64,000 nucleotides of DNA. Source: Pirellulimonas nuda. Its GTDB lineage: Bacteria; Planctomycetota; Planctomycetia; Pirellulales; Lacipirellulaceae. Location: the NCBI RefSeq assembly GCF_007750855.1, contig NZ_CP036291.1, forward strand, positions 1,860,001 to 1,924,000. Reading direction: 5' to 3'. The first letter of the stretch is position 1. Each line of letters begins with the position of its first letter. Position numbers and translations under genes: made by a program. Below the pieces are notes generated by a model, which was not told the origin of the DNA, did no database searches, and worked only from the letters and a program-made list of their open reading frames with translations. This document shows positions 25,266 through 33,652 of this stretch, piece after piece.

Positions 25266-25676
25266 CTACGTCGCCCGCCAATCGTCAAGACTCAGGCCCG
25301 AAATCCACTCGAAGTGCCTCGTGTTGCTCGTCGCCAACGTCAATCCGTGCGCCATGGCGGTCGCCGCAATCAGGAGATCGGCGTCGCCACGTGGTCGGCC
25401 GGACCGCCGCGCATCTGCCCAAAGCACCGCGGCTCTATGGAAGACCTCGTGACTGACCGGCTTCACGTCGCAGTGGTTCACGAATGTGGCGAAGCGATCA
25501 ATTTGCCGGCTAGCGTGCTTCTCAAGCAGGCCGCGTTGCACCTCAAACCAAGTAAACGCGGAGATCGTCAGTGCGGCGTGCTGCCCCAGGTAGTCCGCCA
25601 CGCGGGATCGTACGCGCTGGTCCTTCTGTTTCAAGACCTCAGACAGGGTGTCGGTGTCGAGTAAAGTTGGGGCCAT
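25266..25676 (-). CDS. PIN-domain ribonuclease toxin (VapC type)
   Basis: 136 residues. The PIN acidic residues are present: Asp7/Asp9 (LLDTDTLSE), Glu45 (WFEVQRG), Asp98/Asp100 (RGDADLLIAATA), plus the conserved TSNTRHF near the end. VapC toxins cut tRNA or rRNA when freed from their antitoxin. The ATG shares one base with the stop of the upstream gene (TGATG), the usual toxin-after-antitoxin arrangement. Confidence 0.92.
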   Translation of the reverse strand: MAPTLLDTDTLSEVLKQKDQRVRSRVADYLGQHAALTISAFTWFEVQRGLLEKHASRQIDRFATFVNHCDVKPVSHEVFHRAAVLWADARRSGRPRGDADLLIAATAMAHGLTLATSNTRHFEWISGLSLDDWRAT

Positions 25677-25978
25677 CAGAAACCGGTGTCGACTTCCCGG
25701 GAACCGCGATACCGCTCCAGGATCGACCGTTCAATGCCCGCGACCTCTTCGTCCGAGAGGCCATCAAACACGTCGAGCCAATCCGGAAGGTCTGGGTGCG
25801 GGTTCTCGTTGCCTCGGGCAGTCGTCGAGGCGCCGTTAAGTTGAGTCGGTTCGGCCTTGAATTCGACGACGCGCATCACGATCTGCTCACCAACAGAGAG
25901 CGGCCGCCCAATTGCAGTCTCATAGACCTGAAGCTCAGCGGCTGAGAGATCAACGACATTTCGGGTAATCGGATCCAT
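25676..25978 (-). CDS. Probable antitoxin partner of the PIN toxin
   Basis: 100 residues. It begins MDPITRNVVDLSAAELQVYE and has an acidic C-terminal half (DLPDWLDVFDGLSDEEVAGI) with helical character, as expected for the part that wraps a VapC toxin. I do not see a standard AbrB or ribbon-helix-helix motif, so the DNA-binding class is unclear. The assignment rests mainly on size, acidity and overlap with the toxin gene. It probably represses its own promoter upstream of 25978. Confidence 0.75.
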   Translation of the reverse strand: MDPITRNVVDLSAAELQVYETAIGRPLSVGEQIVMRVVEFKAEPTQLNGASTTARGNENPHPDLPDWLDVFDGLSDEEVAGIERSILERYRGSREVDTGF

Positions 25979-26028
25979 ACGGTGATTCTACGCCCGCCTT
26001 CTCGCTCTGGGAACTCAATTCCGACGCC

Positions 26029-26517
26029 TCACGGCTTCTTCGGCGGCGCGAACCGGATCTTCTCAACCAGCGCGTGCCGCTCGCCGTTTTCGATGTAGCC
26101 GCTGACCGCGTCGATGGCGCGGATCACGTACTCGTAGTGCAGGTCGTAGTCGGCGTCGATCTCGACTTCCTGGTCGCTGGCGGTGCCGGGGCCGCCGGCG
26201 TCGCCGACCGTCTCGCGGATCTGCTGGTGCACGCTCTGGAACGCGCCGGGGCCGGCGCCGAAGCTGCGTTCGCCCAGCGACACGCTCTTGAGGCTGCCGT
26301 CTTCGTTGGCCGTCATGCGGACCTTGAGCGTCGGGGTCTCTTCGGGCATCGCCGAGGTCTGGTTGGCGGCCAGCGGCATGCGGATGTTGAAGTCTCCCTC
26401 GGGCAAGATGATCTTGAACGTCATGATGAAGAACACCAGCAGTTGAAACACGATGTCGATCATCGGCGTCATCTGTAGCTCGATCTTCTCTTCGCGATCG
26501 GCGTGGCGGATCTTCAT
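26029..26517 (-). CDS. exbD: ExbD/TolR family proton-channel subunit (second copy)
   Basis: 162 residues. A short cytoplasmic N-terminus is followed by one transmembrane helix with the key Asp (MTPMIDIVFQLLVFFIMTF), then a periplasmic domain with an unusually long Gly-rich loop (GDAGGPGTASDQEVEIDADYD). ExbD couples proton flow through ExbB to force on periplasmic partners. It is the last gene of a minus-strand cluster with a second exbD and exbB upstream. The two ExbD proteins differ a lot in sequence, so the channel may be hetero-oligomeric. Confidence 0.9.
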   Translation of the reverse strand: MKIRHADREEKIELQMTPMIDIVFQLLVFFIMTFKIILPEGDFNIRMPLAANQTSAMPEETPTLKVRMTANEDGSLKSVSLGERSFGAGPGAFQSVHQQIRETVGDAGGPGTASDQEVEIDADYDLHYEYVIRAIDAVSGYIENGERHALVEKIRFAPPKKP

Positions 26518-26700
26518 TCGCTAGCGGCCTGCGGCCACGGGGCTGGGGGTTGGGGGCTCGTTCGCCGCGGCGAACTGGCCGCCTGCGGCGACCGGGGCTG
26601 GGGGACGCGCAAGCGATTGAGTGAGGGTGTTGAGGGGCCAGCTTGCTATCACTTGCGGCGGACCGAGAGGCGCCATTGCGACTCGCTCCGTCACACCCTA

Positions 26701-26748
26701 CTTGTCTTCGTCCGTCTCTGTGTTCTCAGTGTCTCTGTGGTGAACCGT
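26701..26748. repeat. Intergenic repeat, family C (ACAGAGAC type)
   Basis: CTTCGTCCGTCTCTGTGTTC and TCAGTGTCTCTGTGGTGAAC are the complement of a GTTCACCACAGAGACACTGA run. It lies in the 233-base gap between the two exbD genes. The rest of that gap is G-rich low-complexity sequence. Confidence 0.5.
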
Positions 26749-26750
26749 CG

Positions 26751-27212
26751 TTACGGCCCGCCGAGCGTCGACTCGTCGGTCTGCTGGCCGCGGAGGGCGA
26801 AGTTGTCGAACTCGGTGTCTTGGCAGACCTTGATGATCTCTTGCACCTGGCCCGCCTTGGCGAGCTTGTCGGCGCGGATGATGACCGTCACGTCGCTCAT
26901 CCGCTTGTCTGCGTAGGCGCGGATGATCTGCGCCTCCTTCCGCAGTGCGGTCTCCAGGGCGCTCAAGTCCATGTCGTCGCCGCCGAACAGGATCACGCCG
27001 TCTTCCACCATCTGGATGGTGAGCGGCTCTTCGTAGGCGGTGTCTGGCGGCTTGGCGAGCTGGCTTGCCGGGAGGTTGACGCGTTGGTCCTGCTCGACCT
27101 CCGAGAAGTTGATCAGCACCATGAAGAACGCGATCAGTTGGAACGTCATGTCGATCATGGGGGTCATATCCCCCTCGGCCATGTCCAGGCTGCTGCGTTT
27201 CTTGATTCGCAT
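26751..27212 (-). CDS. exbD: ExbD/TolR family proton-channel subunit (first copy)
   Basis: 153 residues. The membrane helix carries the essential Asp in GDMTPMIDMTFQLIAFFMVL. The periplasmic part has the usual ExbD fold ending in VTVIIRADKLAKAGQVQEII. It lies 63 bases after exbB and belongs with it in one proton-driven motor complex of the inner membrane. Confidence 0.92.
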   Translation of the reverse strand: MRIKKRSSLDMAEGDMTPMIDMTFQLIAFFMVLINFSEVEQDQRVNLPASQLAKPPDTAYEEPLTIQMVEDGVILFGGDDMDLSALETALRKEAQIIRAYADKRMSDVTVIIRADKLAKAGQVQEIIKVCQDTEFDNFALRGQQTDESTLGGP

Positions 27213-27237
27213 CGTGGGCGCCTAACGGCTGTCGGAA

Positions 27238-27272
27238 TCTGTAGGGCCCGCCGCGGCGGGCCCCACTGGCTT
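27238..27272. repeat. Short palindrome between exbB and exbD, family D-like
   Basis: TGTAGGGCCCGCCGCGGCGG and GCCCCAC form a strong GC hairpin (GGGCCCGCCG facing CGGCGGGCCC). It lies in the short exbB-exbD gap. Confidence 0.5.
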
Positions 27273-27275
27273 TCG

Positions 27276-28133
27276 CTACTGTGGCGCGTCGGCGCCCTTC
27301 TTGTTCCCGACCGTCTGGAACCGGCTCATCAGACCTTCGCTGACGATGCCCACCTCCAGCACTAGTCGGGCCACGCGGTTGCGCAGGATGTTGTAGGCGG
27401 CGATCGCCGGGATCGCGATCATCAGCCCGACCAGCGTCGTGAACAGCGCGGTCGAGATGCCCGCGGCCAGCTCGCTGGCCTTGGGGGGGGTGGCGGCGTT
27501 GGCGATCACCTGGAACGAGGCGATCATGCCCTGGACCGTCCCCAGCAGGCCGATCATTGGGCTGATCGAGCCGATCAGCGCCATGTAGCTGAGCCGGTGC
27601 TCGAGCTTCATGTTCTCTTCTTCGCCGACCTCTTGCATGGCCTCGATCGCGTGCGGGTAGTCGCCCCCTTCGGAGATCTGCCCCAGCCCGGCCGAGAGGA
27701 CCTTGCCGAGGAAGGAGTCGTCCGCGCTGGCGAGCTCGTAGGCCTCGGTGTACTGCTTGGCTTCGAGGTGCTGCTGGAAGCCGTCAATCAAGTCCTGCGG
27801 GACGACGTTCGAACGGCTGGCCTGCAATAGGTTCATCACAAACAGGGCCACCAGCGTGAACGACAGCGACAGGAACACCAGGCTGTAGCCGATGCCTAGC
27901 GATTGGTACGCCCAGGCGAGGTAGCTGACTTCCGGGGCTGCGGCCGGGGGGCCGGCGGTGGGTGGCGCCGCGGCGGGCGGTGCGGCCTCGGGGGCGGCGT
28001 CGTCCCCTTGGGCGGCCGCGTTTGGCGCCAGCGGGCCGGACAACGCCAGTGCGGCCGCGATGATCGCTATGCTCCCAAGCGAAACCATCCGATCGAAAAA
28101 CGAATACACCTCGATAGGCACGTGAGGCCTCAT
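27276..28133 (-). CDS. exbB: MotA/TolQ/ExbB family proton channel
   Basis: 285 residues. A signal-like hydrophobic N-terminus (SIAIIAAALALSGPLAPNAAA) and a Pro/Ala-rich periplasmic linker precede the first core helix (GIGYSLVFLSLSFTLVALFV). The diagnostic ExbB region follows: LSYMALIGSISPMIGLLGTV, with ISTALFTTLVGLMIAIPAIA as the last helix. The long N-terminal extension is seen in many planctomycete and Bacteroidetes-type ExbB proteins. With the two ExbDs it forms a proton-motive-force motor; the TPR genes upstream probably encode its periplasmic or outer-membrane partners. Confidence 0.93.
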   Translation of the reverse strand: MRPHVPIEVYSFFDRMVSLGSIAIIAAALALSGPLAPNAAAQGDDAAPEAAPPAAAPPTAGPPAAAPEVSYLAWAYQSLGIGYSLVFLSLSFTLVALFVMNLLQASRSNVVPQDLIDGFQQHLEAKQYTEAYELASADDSFLGKVLSAGLGQISEGGDYPHAIEAMQEVGEEENMKLEHRLSYMALIGSISPMIGLLGTVQGMIASFQVIANAATPPKASELAAGISTALFTTLVGLMIAIPAIAAYNILRNRVARLVLEVGIVSEGLMSRFQTVGNKKGADAPQ

Positions 28134-28285
28134 GCGATTGAACCTTGGGAGATAGGAGGACTGCGACCTCTTAGCTTAATCGCGCTCGGTGCGATCGGAA
28201 AGCCGAATGAAGCGAGCTTTGCGAGCCTGTGACACTGCCCAACAGAGGTTGGGCTGAACGGACGGTCTATTTCGCCGCCCAACTT

Positions 28286-28311
28286 CCGGCGGCTGCTGCC
28301 GACGGCTCGCC
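28286..28311. repeat. Palindromic intergenic repeat, family B (single unit)
   Basis: CCGGCGGCTGCTGCCGACGG followed by CTCGCC, just after the stop of the TPR gene at 28315. It matches one arm of the inverted repeat at 57410-57483 with one difference (CTGCTGCC for CTGACGCC). Confidence 0.6.
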
Positions 28312-28314
28312 CGG

Positions 28315-29343
28315 CTACTTCTTCGCCCAAACCGTGTTGCCGTATTGCTGTTTGAGAGTCTGCCGGGCCTGGCGCGCCTCGTTGGGCTTGCCGACCACCT
28401 CCCACAGCGAGCCCAGGTGGTACAGCGCCTCGGCCCGGGCGGGGGCGACGGTCTTGAGCAGCTCCTCGACGTGCAGGAACGCATAAAACGCGTCTTTTTC
28501 TTGCCCCGCAGCCAGGTAGGCCGATCCCAGGGCGTTGTACGCCGCCGCCAGCAGCTCCTTCTGATCGGGATCGGCGTCGCGGATGACCTGTTGGATCAGC
28601 TTGACGCCCTCCTCTGGCTTGCCGGTGGCCGCCATGCTGACGGCCTTGCCGAGCGTGGCGGCCAGCATCTGCGGCTTGGCGGTCGGGTCGTCTTCGGCGG
28701 CGACGGCGAGCGCCGCCTCGAATCGCTCGAGGGCCTCGGCGTGTTTCTCTTGGGCCTGCAGCGCCCGCCCGGCCAGCACGCCGGCCCGCATTTTGTAGGC
28801 GGGCCAGGGGGTCCTGGCGAGCTGATCGTAGTAGGCTTCCGCCTTGTCGTACGCGCCGGCCGCCGCGAGCAGGTCCCCCAGCAATTCAGTGCCTTCCAGG
28901 TAGTGGTAGCTGTTGCGGTTCTGCGACAGGAATCCCGCCAGCGCTCGCCCCGAGTCCTGCACCGAGCCTTCCCCCAGCAGGGCCAGGCGGGCGGCGCACA
29001 TCGCCTTGTAGTACTCAACCTCTTGCGAAATCAGCTCGTTCTTGACCGAGGAGACGTCGATCGTTTGCAGCTTCTCGAGCGCTTTGGCGTAGCCGCCGTT
29101 TTCCGCGTTGACGCGTGCTTGTGTCAGGGCGGAGGGCTCGTCGCCGAAGACGACCGAGCGGATCTCGTTGACCGGCGCCTGGACGTCGGTCGAGCCGCGA
29201 CGGACCGTCACCGCCATGGGCGAGGTCTCGGTCACTTCGCCGGCGATCGTGCTGGTGAACGTGCGGACCCGGTCGTTCTGGGCGCTGGCGCCGGTCGCAA
29301 ACAGCAGCAGCGTGAGGGCGGCAAGGCTTGGGCGAATCAACAT
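28315..29343 (-). CDS. Exported TPR protein
   Basis: 342 residues. A signal peptide (LAALTLLLFATGASA) is followed by a small beta domain (residues ~25-75; GEVTETSPMAVTVRRGSTDV) that looks like an Sm-like barrel, then TPR repeats to the end (YKAMCAARLALLGEG; EALYHLGSLWEVVGK). It should be periplasmic. It sits between the 991-residue TPR protein and exbB on the same strand, so it is probably an accessory of the ExbB/ExbD motor. Specific function unknown. Confidence 0.85.
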   Translation of the reverse strand: MLIRPSLAALTLLLFATGASAQNDRVRTFTSTIAGEVTETSPMAVTVRRGSTDVQAPVNEIRSVVFGDEPSALTQARVNAENGGYAKALEKLQTIDVSSVKNELISQEVEYYKAMCAARLALLGEGSVQDSGRALAGFLSQNRNSYHYLEGTELLGDLLAAAGAYDKAEAYYDQLARTPWPAYKMRAGVLAGRALQAQEKHAEALERFEAALAVAAEDDPTAKPQMLAATLGKAVSMAATGKPEEGVKLIQQVIRDADPDQKELLAAAYNALGSAYLAAGQEKDAFYAFLHVEELLKTVAPARAEALYHLGSLWEVVGKPNEARQARQTLKQQYGNTVWAKK

Positions 29344-29380
29344 GGCGTCTCGGCTGGGAGTCGTGATGTACGGGTTTGGG

Positions 29381-32356
29381 TTACGAACGCAGCGCCTTCA
29401 GGCCGTCGGTCGGTTGGCCCTCTGCTTTCTGGATGGCCTTCATCAACTGGTCGAACTGAGCCTCGGAGGTCTCGCCCCCGAGGTCGGGGTACTGCTGCAT
29501 CAGCGCGGTGATCGTCCGCTGCGCGCTCTCCAGCAGTTGGGCGCGTCGGGGCTCCGCGGCCTTCTCTGCTTCCAGGTAGCGGCTGCGCGCGATGTTGAGC
29601 CACGCCTCGAAGAACGTGTCGCGGAACTTTGGGTTGCTCCGCATGACCCGCCCGGCCACCGAGGCCAGCTTGCTCCAGCCCCACACGGTGTTCTTACCCG
29701 TCTCGGGCGCGGGCCGCCCGCCGGAGATGGCGAGCTTGAACATCCCGGCGTCGTCCGCCGTGGCCCATTCCTGGTAGGTGTAGGCGGCCGCCTTCTGCAC
29801 GTCGAGCATCGCCTCGCGCTCGGCCAGCAGGCCGGCGAACGTCTCGAGGGCCTGCTCGTATTCTCCAAGCTTCCGCTGGCACTGGCCAAACTGCATCCGG
29901 GCCGCCAGCACGGACGTGTCGCTGGGGGCGAACGTGGGGTCGGACCCGGCCAGCTCGATCATGCGCGCGAATTGATCGCTCGCCTTCTTGAAGTAGGCCG
30001 TCTGCTTCTCGCCCGCCATCCCCTCGGCGAGGTTGTAGTAGGTGACGGCGATCCACTGCTGCTTGGTCCAATCGGCGCCGCCCCCCCGGCTGCTGAGCCG
30101 GTCGAGGATGGCGGCGAAGGCAGACGAGACGCGGTCCGCCTCGGCGGACCTGCCCATCTCAGTAAGACGCGCCACCTGCCTCTGAAGCTGCACTCCCAGG
30201 CCGAAATAGATAGTCGCGAGCCGCGGCGAGCTGGCCCCAAGGGACTTCTCAAGGCTGCCCATCACCTTGAGCGCCTCGTCGGTCTGCGGAGGTGTGGCCG
30301 ACACATAGGCCCGCAGCGCCGCCTTGTAGGTCTCGACATCGTAGCCATCGCGGGCCACCGCGGGGTCGCCGCGCCGCACGAGCGTGAGCGGGCCCAGCTT
30401 CGGGTCCTGCAGCAGCTTGAGCGCCTCGGCCGCTTGGTCTTCGTCCAGCCGCGCCTGGGCAAGGTACAACGCGGCGGTGGCCGCCGGCTGTGTGGCCCCC
30501 CCGCCGCGGGCCGCGGCAAAGCTGGTCTGCAAAGCCTCGATCGCCTCGGCGTGCAGAGCGGCGTCGTCGGGGCTCTTGAGCGATTGCTCCCACAATGCCG
30601 CGGCGAGCTTGAGCTCGAACTGCGCCCTTTGGGCCGGCTCAACGCTGTCGATCACCGCGCGGGCCTCGCTGAGGCGGTTCTCGCGGATTGCTAGCGACAG
30701 CAGCACCGTGAACGCGGCGTCGGCCGTTGTGGAGCCGGGCCATCGGCGCGTCACAAAGCCGGCCATCTCCGCCAGCGACCGCGACTCGAAGCCCCCCGCG
30801 GCGTCCTCGCCCGCTTGCCGGTAGAGCTGCTCAAGCGAAGCCAACGCCACCTTGGCCCCCTTTTCGGCGTTGGGGTCGTCTGGGTATTGCTGGGCGATGT
30901 AGCTCCCCAGCACCGCGGCCCGGTAGTATTCTTCGTTCTCGTAGCGCAGGTAGCTGAGCAGGTACCGCGCGTCGTTAATCTGCTTTACGTCGGTCTCGTC
31001 GTCCACCAGCAGCAGCGCCGCCGCGAGCTTAGACTCCGCGTTTCGCTCTGCCTCGCGTGCTTGGGCGTTGAGCTGCTCGATCGCTTCTTGGTTGTTGCCG
31101 GCGGCCAGCCGCGCCCCCAGCTTTGCCGCGGCGACGGCCGAGAAAGCGTCGCGACCGGCCTGGTACGCCTGGGCGAAGTTCTCCGGCTCCTCGTCGGAAT
31201 CGCCCAGCTTCGCGGATAGGTCGGCCAGGGCCAGCTTGGCGTCCGTGATAAACTCGTTGCCCCGGCTTGAGGCGTCGCGCAGCAGTCCGCGGGCGCTGAG
31301 CCGCAGCTTCTGGGCCTGGCCCGCGTTGCGTTGGGCTTCTGCGAGTTGAAGCTGCGCCATCGCCACCTGGTACTTTAGCGCGAGCGACTCGGGGCGATCG
31401 AGCTGCGCGGCCGAGAGCGCGTCGAGGGCCTGCTTGCCGGCCTGGGCGGCGGTGTCGGCCTCGCCCGAGGCCAGGCGGGTTCCCACCAAGTAGGCGTGCG
31501 CGAGCGTGACCAAGGGCTGCAGCTCGTCTACTTCCGCCAGCAGCTCTGTCAGGTCGAGGTAAGCGCCCTCGGCCAACTTCGTCTGCTCGGCCAGCTCGTA
31601 CGCCTGCCCCTCGTACAGGTGAGCGTAGAAGCCCACGGTCCAGCGCGAGTACTTCTCGTACAGGTCCGCCAGCTCATCGGCGGCCTGCTGGCCGAGCTCC
31701 TTGCGTTGCTTCGACCCTGCCGGGAACGTACGCGCCTGCTCCAACAGGGCGCGGCCGCGGAGCAGCCGGGCCTGGGCGAGTTGATTGCGCAGGTCGAGCC
31801 GACGCTGGGCCTCGGGGCTGTCTGACTTGACCGCCTTGTATTGATCGAGGGCCTTGTCGAATAGCGTCTCGGACTGGTCGAACATCTCGCGTGAGCGGTC
31901 GAACTCGGCACGCGCCTGCTTCAACTGAGCGGCTCGCTCGGCGGAAGGGAGCGTTTCGGCCGTCGCGGCGAGCTGGCGGCCAGCGTCCAGCCGGGCCAGC
32001 GCGAGCCGGCTGGTGGCCTCGGCCGAGAGCTCGGCGTTGTTGGAGGTCTTGGCGAAGCTCTCCAGGTCTCGGCTCGCCCGCGCAACCGCGGCGTCGCGCG
32101 CCGCCCCCGTGAGTTGCTTGCTCGCCTGGTCGAGCAGCGTGAGCGCCCGCTCGTAGGGGACACGGGCGCGGAACGCGTCGGAAGCCAACGGGTCTTGCCC
32201 CGCCCGGTCGAGGAACTCGATGGCTTCGTCGTAGTGGCCGTCGCTACGCAGCGACTCGACCATCGCCGCGGAAAGATCGGCGCCTTCGACGGGGAGGCAG
32301 GAGACCAGCAGGCCGGAGAGGAAGATCGGCCGGAGCATGCAGTAGCGTCGCGTCAT
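29381..32356 (-). CDS. Very long exported TPR protein
   Basis: 991 residues from the ATG at 32356 (another in-frame ATG is at 32338). A signal peptide (MLRPIFLSGLLVSCLPVEG) leads into tetratricopeptide-like helical repeats over the whole length (SDGHYDEAIEFLDRAGQDP; ARMQFGQCQRKLGEYEQALE; DARYLLSYLRYENEEYYRAA). No catalytic domain is seen. Such superhelical scaffolds bind protein partners in the periplasm. It lies 37 bases before the second TPR gene and starts the exported part of the sigma-TPR-TPR-ExbB-ExbD-ExbD cluster. Confidence 0.87.
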   Translation of the reverse strand: MTRRYCMLRPIFLSGLLVSCLPVEGADLSAAMVESLRSDGHYDEAIEFLDRAGQDPLASDAFRARVPYERALTLLDQASKQLTGAARDAAVARASRDLESFAKTSNNAELSAEATSRLALARLDAGRQLAATAETLPSAERAAQLKQARAEFDRSREMFDQSETLFDKALDQYKAVKSDSPEAQRRLDLRNQLAQARLLRGRALLEQARTFPAGSKQRKELGQQAADELADLYEKYSRWTVGFYAHLYEGQAYELAEQTKLAEGAYLDLTELLAEVDELQPLVTLAHAYLVGTRLASGEADTAAQAGKQALDALSAAQLDRPESLALKYQVAMAQLQLAEAQRNAGQAQKLRLSARGLLRDASSRGNEFITDAKLALADLSAKLGDSDEEPENFAQAYQAGRDAFSAVAAAKLGARLAAGNNQEAIEQLNAQAREAERNAESKLAAALLLVDDETDVKQINDARYLLSYLRYENEEYYRAAVLGSYIAQQYPDDPNAEKGAKVALASLEQLYRQAGEDAAGGFESRSLAEMAGFVTRRWPGSTTADAAFTVLLSLAIRENRLSEARAVIDSVEPAQRAQFELKLAAALWEQSLKSPDDAALHAEAIEALQTSFAAARGGGATQPAATAALYLAQARLDEDQAAEALKLLQDPKLGPLTLVRRGDPAVARDGYDVETYKAALRAYVSATPPQTDEALKVMGSLEKSLGASSPRLATIYFGLGVQLQRQVARLTEMGRSAEADRVSSAFAAILDRLSSRGGGADWTKQQWIAVTYYNLAEGMAGEKQTAYFKKASDQFARMIELAGSDPTFAPSDTSVLAARMQFGQCQRKLGEYEQALETFAGLLAEREAMLDVQKAAAYTYQEWATADDAGMFKLAISGGRPAPETGKNTVWGWSKLASVAGRVMRSNPKFRDTFFEAWLNIARSRYLEAEKAAEPRRAQLLESAQRTITALMQQYPDLGGETSEAQFDQLMKAIQKAEGQPTDGLKALRS

Positions 32357-32515
32357 GCGGAGAACGAGCGTGGGCCTGTAGGAAGATTCAACGCGTCGCG
32401 GTGCGCCGCGAGTTCATCTTATCCCAGCCGAACCCAGATGGGCTACCGCTCGGCGCAGACGCCCGTAGGCCGCGTCGCTTGCGCAACCGTCAGGCGCCCC
32501 CCAGAGCGACGGCCG

Positions 32516-32734
32516 TCACTGTTCAAGCCGCTTCCAGAGCCGCGTCATGAACCCTTCCGGGACGGGGGCCTCGCGGAGACGACGATCGATCGACGCGTCG
32601 GTGGGGGCGTGCGGCCCGCCCAAGCGCGACTGCACGGGACCTCGCTTCCCTTCAACCGGCTCGAGGAATCCGCCCGTGAAGCTGAATAAACCACTGTCGG
32701 ACGCGCCGAACGAACTGGTCGAATTACTAGACAT
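32516..32734 (-). CDS. Small protein linked to an ECF sigma factor
   Basis: 72 residues from the ATG at 32734 (a GTG at 32743 is possible). The N-terminal half is Ser/Gly-rich and probably disordered. The C-terminal half, IDRRLREAPVPEGFMTRLWK, resembles the short helix found at the start of many planctomycete proteins encoded beside sigma factors, where it is thought to contact the sigma factor and is followed by a membrane domain. Here the protein stops right after it, so this may be a minimal sigma regulator or a truncated one. Weakly supported. Confidence 0.5.
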   Translation of the reverse strand: MSSNSTSSFGASDSGLFSFTGGFLEPVEGKRGPVQSRLGGPHAPTDASIDRRLREAPVPEGFMTRLWKRLEQ

Positions 32735-32881
32735 GCTGTTCACCCAAACCCGATCTGGAACAAGTGCCCCTGCCCAAGCGACGCCCCTGGCAACCGGGGT
32801 AGCCGCTACACGCGCGCCATCGGACGGACTCGATCTATCGGAGCCAAAGAGCAGCCGCGCCTCACGCAGAGCCAGCGGCCC

Positions 32882-33406
32882 TCACGAGGACCCCGCGGCA
32901 GCCGATCGCGTTTGGCGGTCCGCAAGCAGCCGCTTGCGGAGTTTCTGGCGGGCCCGGCTAACCCGCGACAGGACGGTGCCCAAGGGCACCCCCAGCAGGT
33001 CAGCAGTCTCATGGTGGGTAAGCTCGCCCACAACGACCAGGAGCAACGACTCCCGGAGTTCTGGGCTGAGCCCGGCGAGGGCGTGTTGCATCTCGTCCGT
33101 ATACTCCAGAGCCAACGGGTCCACCGCCGCTGCGGCGACTTCGAGCGTTTGATCTCCGGCAGGGGTCGGCACTCTGTGCGACCTACGCCATCGATCGACC
33201 ACCCTTCTCCGAAGGATCGACGCTAACCACGCACGCTCTCCACGTTCTTGGTCGAACCTTTCTCGGCTACACCACGCACTGCGCAGCGTCTCCTGCACAA
33301 TGTCCTCGGCTTCGTGCGCGTCGCCTACCAAGCGGTAGGCAAGTGCGTACAGAGCCGGGGCGTGCTGTTCGACCAGGACGCGAAATTCGCCCTTTGATAG
33401 CGCCAC
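32882..33406 (-). CDS. ECF RNA polymerase sigma factor
   Basis: 174 residues from a GTG at 33406; AGGAGAGG ends six bases before it (33413-33420), which fixes the start. Region 2: LYALAYRLVGDAHEAEDIVQ and RAWLASILRRRVVDRWRR. Region 4: GLSPELRESLLLVVVGELTH with the helix-turn-helix HETADLLGVPLGTVLSRVSR. The C-terminus is short. It heads the minus-strand cluster leading to the TPR and ExbB/ExbD genes and may control it. A TCAGCA-TGCTGA inverted pair at 33422-33440 lies right before the gene. Confidence 0.93.
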   Translation of the reverse strand: MALSKGEFRVLVEQHAPALYALAYRLVGDAHEAEDIVQETLRSAWCSRERFDQERGERAWLASILRRRVVDRWRRSHRVPTPAGDQTLEVAAAAVDPLALEYTDEMQHALAGLSPELRESLLLVVVGELTHHETADLLGVPLGTVLSRVSRARQKLRKRLLADRQTRSAAAGSS

Positions 33407-33421
33407 CCGTTGCCTCTCCTA

Positions 33422-33440
33422 TCAGCATGTTCCGTGCTGA
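33422..33440. promoter_or_regulatory. Small inverted repeat upstream of the ECF sigma gene
   Basis: TCAGCA (33422-33427), a seven-base spacer and TGCTGA (33435-33440), immediately before the Shine-Dalgarno of the sigma gene. It could be an operator or an RNA hairpin. Six base pairs alone are weak evidence. Confidence 0.25.
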
Positions 33441-33652
33441 CGTGAAACCGGTCGCTTGGCCCCAATGGTACCACGCGGCAGGCTCGCAGGGGTAATCGTT
33501 GGCGGCCCGGCTTCCTATTCCCAGAATCTAAAGAAAAAATGGACGAAGTGGGCCGATGGCGTCCGGCGTGCGCCGGTTAACCCCTCGCCGGGCGACCTGC
33601 ATTTGCCGCAAGCCGTTGCGGCGCTTAGGATTGAGGCGGAGAAAACGCCGCC

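Noticed and set aside
29108..30694. A 528-residue plus-strand frame opposite the long TPR gene
   Set aside because: Antisense shadow; the TPR protein has a signal peptide and consistent repeats, this frame has neither.
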